The position numbers and the translations under genes are program-made. A DNA stretch of 64,000 nt from Trochalopteron elliotii (lineage: Eukaryota > Chordata > Aves > Passeriformes > Leiothrichidae), in assembly GCA_024734555.1 (NCBI GenBank), contig JANPWX010000168.1, positions 316,425 to 380,424 of the forward strand. The letters are read 5' to 3'. Below, piece by piece: positions 55,801 through 64,000 of the stretch (position 1 is its first letter; the number at the start of each line of letters is the position of its first letter). Below the pieces are notes generated by a model, which searched no databases, was not told the DNA's origin, and saw only the letters and a program-made list of their open reading frames with translations.

Positions 55801-57979
55801 GTAAAACAACATTAAAGATATTAATAATACCAAAAGTATAACTGGCATTCAAATAGGTTGTAAGTAGACAAAATTCTGCATTGATAAAGTGACATAATAT
55901 ATACTCTTGTGAGGTTCCTTGTTATTGTCCTTATCCAAATAGAAAGGATTTTCTAAACTACAGTTAAATGTTGGACCTGATCCAAGTTAGTTGTTAGTGA
56001 GAGTTGAACTGGGCTCATAAAAACATGAAAGGTTCAGCAGCATGCAAGTAGTTTAGAGGAAGTTGATTTAAAATACTAGGAAACTCAAGTGGGTTTAGTT
56101 TTGCAACGTGTAGAATGAAAATAATGCTGGAAGCTTCATTTATAATGTTTATTTTTAATTAATAAAACCCTCAACATTCGGCATTGTTTAAAGGGAAAAA
56201 AAAAACCCACACACCAAAACAAAACCTGTGTAATTGTTTTGAGGATGTTCCAAACCACATGCTAGAATAAAAATATTGAAAAGTATCTTGTTTCTAAAAA
56301 TCTCTGAAAAAAAATATTACAAATGTATAGCAGAAAAGTCCTTAAGGGCAGTGAAGCCTCCTAATTGTTACTGACATTATCTCTTGCCATCTGCTTTCTG
56401 AGGCAGAATAAGAACTTTGTAATGAGGATTAGGAGTGGAGGACGGTGAAAGCATGCTCCAGGAGCTGCTGCAGTGTTCTCTGCTTTCATAATAAATCACA
56501 GGATAACTTTTTAACAACAGGCTTTTCATAATATATTTTGCCTAAACTAATATAAATAACCTAAGAATTAAAAATTGCTGCATAATCTCAAAGATGTTTG
56601 ATTTACAGCCAGTTTGTTAAGCCTTTCTGTAAGATACTAAAAGGATGTGAAGCAGCCTTTACTGCATGGACTTGGGTGTCTGCACTGTCAATATCCTCCC
56701 TTCAGACTGATGCAGGCCCATCATGCAGGCACACCCTTGGGCTGTGTGTGCACCAGAATTAAACTGTGAGTAAAAGCCATTCCAAAGCTGCACTCAGACT
56801 TAGCTCACATCCATTTTAAGCCCAGTTTTGCTGTCAGTGTGGACAGATCCGAGCTCTTCACAGATTTTTGGCAGATTGTGTTCCTTTCTGCCTTTATTCT
56901 TGTTTGTTGAACTGTGTCCCAGTTGCAGTTTGCCCTGTGTGGATTAGTGGTTTAGAATAATTTTGGAAGACATTTAGGTTTATTCTTTTGGGTTCGGATG
57001 TTTCTCTCCCAAATATGGAGGGAAGTTCCTCTTACATTGTTGTAACCACGGGTAATGAGAAATTTTGCTTTGTGCTGAGATTCCTCCCATGGGACATGCC
57101 ATCTAACCTGATTGTGACCCATTTATAGGCCCTGGTACCCAAGGTGTAAGCAGTATGCTGACTTGTGTTGTTTTTTGCTACTTTTGTTATTTTGATATTG
57201 TGGCTATGAAGGAGACTGACATGAGCTGGGCTGTGCACTTGAGATTAATAAATCCTGTGTACTCAGCATCGGTTTTGTTTCTGGCTACATCAGCACAGTC
57301 ACATTGGCTCAGTTTTATTTCCAGTGCTTTAAATCCTGCTGATTTGGGTTTGTTTTATGCACCCTTGTCGTGCAGCATGTATAAACATCATCCTCAGTGT
57401 GGCTGGGCTGGTGATGGGCAGGCATGCTCAGGGATCAGATAAAACCGCCTGGCAAGCTGGGTCTCCTCGCCAGATGGCCATCTCTGTTTTATGTCAGTTT
57501 TGTCACTTCCCTAACAAGAGCAAGCCCCAGTGCAAGAGGAAGGTAAGGAATGTATTCCATTGGTGTTCATGAAGTGAGCCACAGGGCTTCCTAGAGATGG
57601 ATGCTTCTCCTGTAATCACACATCCCTGACTGAAACATTCCCCTTTTTCCTGCTCCTTTCATCATGACATGAAGGCTGTAACAAGAAATGAGAGAGTAAG
57701 AAAGGAGAAAAACCCAACTGAGGTAGTCTCTAAAATTTATGTTTCTCAAGGACAGTTATAGACTGCAATGAAATGCCACATATTGGGGTTTTCCAGTCCA
57801 AAAATCACTTTCTGTAAAGAGGCTAATAAGGGTAGTGCACATGAATAGTGGCAGTGGAGCTTGCTGGCAGAAAGCTGTAATACAGGCAGTGAAGCAGAGA
57901 ATTTAACAAGAAATTAATGCAAAACTATACAGAGGAATCAACAGATGTGGCCAGATATGTTCAGCTTTTCTGAGGTGTT

Positions 57980-58103
57980 TTCTTGTTGGTGTTTTTGTTT
58001 TGTTTTGGTGCCTGTGTGTGTTTTCTTTTTTTTGAGGGTTTTTTTTTTTTTTTTTTGGTTTTTGGTTTTGTGTTTGTTTTTGGTTTTGTTTTTTGTGTGT
58101 GTT
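57980..58103. repeat. T/G-rich low-complexity tract
   Basis: About 124 bases almost solely of T and G, including a run of about 18 T, GGTTTTTGGTTTTG units and GTGTGTG ends. Composition is the complement of the A/C-rich tract after the CR1 fragment at 7764. The lysine/threonine-rich minus-strand frame here is an artefact. Confidence 0.85.
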
Positions 58104-59299
58104 ACTGTCTGTAAATACAAAAATGACAGAGATATGGATTGATAAACCGAGACAGCTTTACTGTCTCCAGTGGTTGCATGGAGATCCTAATTCAGGAACC
58201 TAAAATGAAATCTATTCAATATCTTCCTGAAATGTACTAGGTTCATGTACTAGGTATGTAGCCTGTAGTGAGCTCTAGTAACTAGAAAATTAACACAACT
58301 TTGGTCTCCACAAAGGACTCAATCCTAAAGTATCTTCTTCTAAAAAAAAAAAAAGTGCAAATTTTTTTTTTTTGTAACGATAATGTATGGAAATGCAGGT
58401 GCTGCAATTAATTTTAACAAGTAACTTTTGGACATAAACATTCAGATGGCATAAAAAGCTGGAATTTTATTGTCTGTAAAAATGTTTGTGTAACCTTACA
58501 AACAGAATAGCTTGCAGCCTCTTATATGTTCTATGTGATGTGAAAACACTAAGACTGATAAAAATAGTCTTTCGTAGTTTCAAAACTAAAGCCACTAAAA
58601 TGTAGAACTTAATTTCTGAGTCACATGTGGTGTGATTTTTCTAGAAATACCTTCTGGTTGTATTTGCTACTAATACGAATGTTGCTTCTGTTTTCATTGT
58701 CCTTCAGAATTCTATTTGGGATTTAAAATGTTAGAATCTGTGAAATTACAGTTGTTATTTTCAGGAGATAGTTTTATTTCTGTATTACCTTAATGTAAAA
58801 TTGCAGTGGTCTTCATAAACAGAAAAGGTGACTAAAAGACATGGAATTTTTAATATAGTATTTGAGAACAGAAGTGCCCCTTTCACTTATCTGATCACTT
58901 CATGCATGTTAGCTTTCCGTCTTTCAAGCAGTGGGCTGTAAGCGAATTTCAGGAATTTTTAATGTTCTTGGAGAAGGCTGTACATTTGTGACCCAAGGAT
59001 TAGTAGATAGAGGGTAATACCTCTTAATTTGGGGTCATGAATGCTTGGCGGTCATGTGCTGACCTTACAGTCATTACGTGTCTGAATTCACATCCTTCAG
59101 TTGTTTGCTTTGCTAGCTGAAGGGCCTTCCCACAAAGGCAGCAATAGGAGAACATTAAGAAAGTGTATTTTGGTTGTGAATTCTCTCAGAACCGTGGTCC
59201 TACACCAACTACTGCTTGGGGATTTTTAATGAGCTTGGAAACCAACTGCAGATTGCATAGAGACATGTTCACACACTGTGTCATACAATAAAGGGCTCC

Positions 59300-59316
59300 T
59301 TTTTTTTTTTTTTTTT
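59300..59316. repeat. poly-T tract
   Basis: Uninterrupted run of 17 T residues. Confidence 0.8.
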
Positions 59317-59435
59317 CCTCTTTAGAGAGTTTGTGGAATAAGTTCCTGGACTTCTAGCACTTGAAAAACAAAATGAAATTATACCTGTATCCAGTGAATG
59401 CATTTCCCTTCAACTAATGCCTCAGCACATGATGT

Positions 59436-59459
59436 CTAACTAAATGATCATTTAGTTAG
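59436..59459. repeat. perfect 24-base palindrome
   Basis: The left arm CTAACTAAATGA and right arm TCATTTAGTTAG are exact reverse complements with no spacer. The symmetry stops at the flanking bases (T on the left, C on the right). The meaning is unknown; it contains AGTTAG/CTAACT and TGATCA. Confidence 0.9.
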
Positions 59460-60508
59460 CTGGATTTTTATGCTGACTTTATTCAGTCTAGAAGATGGAC
59501 AGAGCTCATTTAATGCATTGCTCAGTCCCTTCTCCATGCTGCTACATTTATATAGCTCCAAACCCTATTTATTGCGTGCTGTTTGAACTCTCTTCTAAAA
59601 AAAGCATCCTACATGGCCTTTTCTTTGATATTCATTCAGTAGTATCTGAATCCTCCACAGATATTACTAAGTTACCTTTATATGACCTTCATGTGATGAA
59701 GAAAATGTATGATTTCTATTTTATAAATACAGAGGAGACAAAAGATGCTTGCCTATCATCCCAGCTAACTGTGTGTGTCTGTTTTGAAAGTATTAAGAGG
59801 TGACATTTTTCAGAGTATTAAGCATTCTGCAGATTCTGAAAGAAAAGATAAAATGTTGGTTTTAGTTTGGGTCAGTTCTCATTTGCTTTGCCATTCAGCC
59901 CAGCAGACAGTTGTGTTTGTATAACTGGGTGTCAAGTAAGGAGAGTCTAGAAATGGTGTGACAGGGCAGAAACTGCTTAAGTCAATATTGCAGCTGAAAC
60001 CTCAGCAAATCTTACCTGACCATGAAATCTGGTGAAAATAATTATGGAGCTAATCACACTGTGAGAAACCCTTGTATCAAACTAGATACCCCCAAAAATA
60101 TAGATTGGCTAATGAGTAATTAGCATTGAATTAGATGGCAGTCTTGTAGCAGGGATGAAAGCCATCTTTCCAGGACAAGTGGAGCGTGATGCAAAAATCT
60201 TTTCTCTTTTAAATACATTGAAAAATAACATAACCACTCTCTTTGTAGAGAATGAGACATGAAACTCTTTTTTTATTGTTTAATGGGGTCCCCGTGTCTA
60301 AAGCCAGATGGGCTCTGATAAAGATCTTCCCAGTCTTTCCATGGCACAAATAAATAGACTCTGGATTTTCAATACTGTTTATTTTTTGTTAATGTGAAGG
60401 TACAGGTTTTTTAATCTATGCCCAGTGTTTGGCATTCCATGAATAGACAGGAAGAGGGAAGTTTGCTCTGAAGACCAATGTGATAAGAAAGTACATTACA
60501 AAAAAGAT

Positions 60509-60512
<4 letters not shown>

Positions 60513-60547
<35 letters not shown>

Positions 60548-60577
60548 TATATATACACACACACATATATATACACA
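60513..60577. repeat. (AT)n array with ACACAC extension
   Basis: About 16 AT units, then GAGTATATATACACACACACATATATATACACA. A long pure dinucleotide array, likely length-polymorphic. Confidence 0.9.
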
Positions 60578-61369
60578 TCCATTATATTGCTGAAGATTTT
60601 AAAGTCATATTTGCTCTTAGGTATTTGCTCTTGCTTTTAAACTAAGGTGAAGTATTCAATACACTTTTTCCCTAATGAAGTAAATATGCCTGTAAACATA
60701 TGTAAATATGGCTAGGTAGATTCTTTTTTTTCCTCTTACAGAGTGTGTGAGGCTGGTTTGTTTTGATGGAAAAAGGTGGGAAATAATTAATTATATGTTC
60801 TTAAAACCAGAAATACCTTTTAGGTATTAGTGGATAGTTGTTTTGCAGTAGCCTACATAAAGGATTTTTCAAAAAAAACTAAAGTGGAATTTATCACTCA
60901 GAATAAGTAATATGCAACAGGGCAAAAGAGGTTACTTTGAGACTTATGCTGTCAGTGACGTGTTTTCCTGGGTGAAATCCGATTTTATTGACTAGAAGTA
61001 GTCAGTAGGCTTCTGTTAACAGCCATAAGCACAGCCAGGACAAGGAACTGAAAAAAGACAATGAATCTGCCAGACCCTGCCTACAGAGGTGAATGTTTCA
61101 CCAGAAATCACATTACTCTGGAACTCCTGATCATTTCAGACTTGCAGTTTTGCAGCGAAAACTCTTCACCTGCAGCAGTTAAGAGGTCAGAACTATTGTA
61201 AAAGTTCCAAGGTCTGCTTCTGTCACGTAAGAAAATATCTATGGTAGTGACTTGCCAGCAGTTTTTTTTTCCTGGGACCCCATAAAATCTTCCACTGAGG
61301 GTACCTGTTCCTGGATAGCAAATTTCAGCTGAGTGACAGTGAGCCAAGACTTGCCTTAATTACCCTTTG

Positions 61370-61424
61370 TGGTCTCTCAGAAATATTCCGAAGGCATCTG
61401 CAGACCATGGGTTGAGAACCACTG
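61370..61424 (+). mobile_element. possible ancient hAT-type DNA transposon terminus
   Basis: GGTTGAGAACCACTG at 61410-61424 is, read on the other strand, CAGTGGTTCTCAACC, which is the typical terminal inverted repeat wording of hAT/Charlie-like elements. The base after it would begin an 8-base target duplication (ATTTAAGG). The matching left terminus and duplication were not found nearby, so this would be a truncated relic. Chance resemblance is possible. Confidence 0.35.
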
Positions 61425-63435
61425 ATTTAAGGAGGTGGCAGTAGTTAATTGTTCACGTGTCATTGTTAAAATGAGCATCAGTTCAGTCTGGGCATGAACT
61501 GTCTTTTTGCTGTGACTGGTGATTATGGTTTTGTAGTGGTATAATTGCTAGTATAATAGAGGTAACTAAGGTTAACAACAGAGATAAGTAAATATCATCG
61601 AATTATTTCCTGCCTTTAATCCTGGTGAGATAGAAAATATATTAACAAAGCCCAGAAAACCTCCAAATTTATGCCCTGAAGGGGGGTGTTTGAACTTTGC
61701 TAATAAGAGGCAGATCACATGCCAGATAAGCCCTAGTAAACATAATTTTCAGGTGATAGTTTGCTTTCTGAGGATTATCCCATTAAAACTTGTGCAGGGT
61801 TTTGGAGCAGAGCTGGAGGAGCTTTTATTAACTGTCATAATTCTAAAGATTTTACTTGTTGATACTGAATGTGGTCGTGTATGACATAATTGCTTTGGCT
61901 GGTTGAAAAATAGTGCCTATTGTAAATTGTGAATGAGTCTGTGGTCTGCAAAAACAGCTGTAATAAATTGTAAGGTATGTGTTGTGCATGCTCATTTTCC
62001 AAAAAATTTTTGAGTTGTTTCAGCTCAGAAGCTGTTTCTGGGGGGGGAAAAAAAAGGCCTTTGAAAAAACAGACCTTGTCTGTTACTGAATAAAAATGAG
62101 TTTATGAAATTGGAGAGGAATATGTGGTTATGTTTGATAGCTTTACTGCCACCGCAAATGTTGAGAGTGATTAAAAACTAAGAAGAAGAAGAGCAGGTAG
62201 ATACAATACCTAGGAGGTACATCCTAACTTCAGGTTTCCTGCTCACATAGGTGACATGCTGGCAGTGCCTCTGGGCACAGGCTAAATGCTGATTTGTCTG
62301 GGACACATAATCCTGGATCTTGGAAACCAGCAGCATGGAAGAGAGTGTTGTGCCCCTTGGTTAGTTCCAGGCACTGTGTAAGAGGGAGATTAGGTTTCAT
62401 TAGTACAGCACGAGAAAGAAATCACCTTGCAGGTGAATATCTCCAGCATTTGTGCTGATGCTTGCTGCTGCAGCAAGAGGAAGAAGCTGTCACTTCTGTA
62501 GGGATGAGCCTCAGATCCCAGGAAAGGCGTGGAGCACCCAGTCCCTTGGCCGCAGTTATGGCCGTGCTTCTCCAGACATTGTGGAGGATAATCCAAACAA
62601 CGGTGGCATGTAATTTACTCAGAAGCATTTCATTATTTAGGTGGCTGTGCAATGACCAAATCCAACTGGTATGCAGGTGGTGATCTGGTAGTTTGGAAGC
62701 AGATGCAGTTTTATAATGCAGGTTTCAGTTCATATATGGGAATGACTTAAAACAGCTATAATTTTTTCCTAGCAAGCTATAAATGAGTCCTTGGTTTGCA
62801 GTTGTATTCAATTATTTTAAACCTATTTACAATGTATTCTATTGTAAAGCCATGACCTTTGATCTCCAGAATGGTTGCATGTCTTTTGTGGGAAGCAGGA
62901 AGTCTTGGGGCAAGTGACACTTGCAATGCAGTTTATTTTACTTAGACTTTGATTCGCCCTCCTCCCCCCTGTTTCTAGAACTGAAGACAAATTTCTGTTT
63001 CTATTGGATTATAAACAGGTTCTGGATAGCTTCAGCTGCTGCATAGTGCAGTGATATTTTAATTTGCTGGGTAGACATGTTTACTGTGTACTGTGTAGTT
63101 TATGAGTGTTACCATAAATGAGGTAATCTTGCATCTTGGTTTCCATGTGTGAAACATTACATGAGCTAATGCAGCTGCGCCACTGCTTGCTGGGTATTAG
63201 TAGACTTTATTTGGATGTGAAGTTTATACTGAACTACTTTAAATATTTATGCTAAAACTGGTAGTGCTGCTTTTTTGATGTGTTTTATAGGACACTGACA
63301 GATGCCAAGTTTCACAAAGCAATGTCAGAATGTACATTCTGCTTCGTGCCCCATTGTTCTCAATAATGGAGATTCCAGAGTGAAATAATGTTAATGACAG
63401 AATTTTTAATTTATGTTCAGTTAGTGTTTCAGGGA

Positions 63436-63460
63436 CTGTATATTTATATTAAATATACAG
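63436..63460. repeat. inverted repeat, 11-base arms with 3-base loop
   Basis: CTGTATATTTA, TAT, TAAATATACAG: the arms pair perfectly. An AT-rich hairpin with no longer precursor-like stem visible around it. Confidence 0.85.
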
Positions 63461-64000
63461 AGGAACAGTAGCTTCCTAGCATACTGTAGCAGTCCTAAAA
63501 ACACACACATTCTCTCCAGAGTCTGGATTTGGAATCTGAAGTGACACATGTGGGTTGTGAGAAAAGAGAAAGTTGATTTCTGCTCCGTGTTGGAAGGAAT
63601 ACGTAAAGATTTTTCCATAGTTTAGTTTTGCCTACCAACATGCTTGAATCATCATGTTTTCTAAAAGTCTGTCTTTTTAGCATCTAGGGCTGTAGTCTTC
63701 TCAATTAAAAATATTGCACATTTTCAGTTTATGTAGCTAGTTAGGAAGGTGTAATACACAGTAAGCTATAAAATATGTCAGTGTATTTTGCTAACCTTAG
63801 TATTAACACTTGCATGTAATTTCTTGGGCTGAACTTAATTTATGTTCTTCTTGATAAGTCAGAATAAGGGACATCTGTGAAGCACATTTAAAAAGACACT
63901 AAAATGATTTTGTATGATTAAGTACTTATTTTTAAGTACTAAAGAAACAGGTATATATATTTTCATAAGCCACATTAAAAGGGCTTTGTCCTGCTGAGGA

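Larger units (their letters stand above)
44989..64000 (+). other. LRBA: LRBA intron (5' part), phase 0, at least 19 kb
   Basis: It begins GTAAGA at 44989 and runs off the window. The next BEACH exon was looked for and not seen. MAB21L2, a single-exon gene of about 359 codons nested in an LRBA intron in vertebrates, is not here on either strand: no open frame of that length exists. Contents include an enhancer-like block at 47.3-47.9 kb, T/G-rich low complexity at 58 kb, a poly-T run at 59.3 kb, a perfect palindrome at 59436-59459, a long (AT)n array at 60.5 kb and a possible hAT terminus at 61.4 kb. Confidence 0.85.

Noticed and set aside
57938..58142. Lys/Thr-rich minus frame and Phe/Val-rich plus frame resembling a membrane segment
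   Set aside because: Produced by the T/G-rich simple repeat; the hydrophobicity is a composition artefact.

Overview
This window is vertebrate nuclear DNA, most likely from a bird. It is about 98.6% intronic and carries one recognisable gene on the plus strand: LRBA (LPS-responsive beige-like anchor protein), a BEACH-family scaffold. Seven exons are supported, at 15316-15433, 16411-16513, 17732-17847, 20105-20217, 34027-34167, 35330-35449 and 44836-44988. Each has an AG acceptor and a GT donor. Spliced together they give 864 bases, or 288 codons, with no stop. They encode the C-terminal half of the PH-like domain, the linker and most of the BEACH domain. The residues match LRBA rather than its paralogue neurobeachin (NBEA) at several diagnostic sites, such as [22 protein letters not shown] and [18 protein letters not shown]. 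Neither end of the gene is here: the first exon enters mid-PH domain and the last leaves mid-BEACH.

Layout: 1-15315 is intron; 15316-20217 is a cluster of four exons; 20218-34026 is a 13.8 kb intron; 34027-35449 holds two exons; 35450-44835 is a 9.4 kb intron; 44836-44988 is one exon; 44989-64000 is intron running off the window.

The bird assignment rests on a truncated CR1 LINE 3' end of avian type (7590-7763, followed by an A/C-rich tail), sparse interspersed repeats, and modest intron sizes for a gene that is far larger in mammals. The introns hold microsatellites, poly-T/poly-A tracts, a possible hAT transposon terminus (61410-61424), two small CpG-rich patches (about 12980-13455 and 25297-25590), and several AT-rich blocks dense in homeodomain-type motifs. 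The last could be conserved enhancers, because LRBA introns are known to host MAB21L2 and its regulatory elements in vertebrates. MAB21L2 itself is not in this window.

No operons, CRISPR arrays, rRNA, tRNA or complete intronless genes were found. Nearly all other open frames are chance frames in AT-rich intron. No convincing new biological system is visible. The most worthwhile leads are the isolated CpG-rich patch in the 13.8 kb intron, with open frames on both strands, and the enhancer-like blocks.
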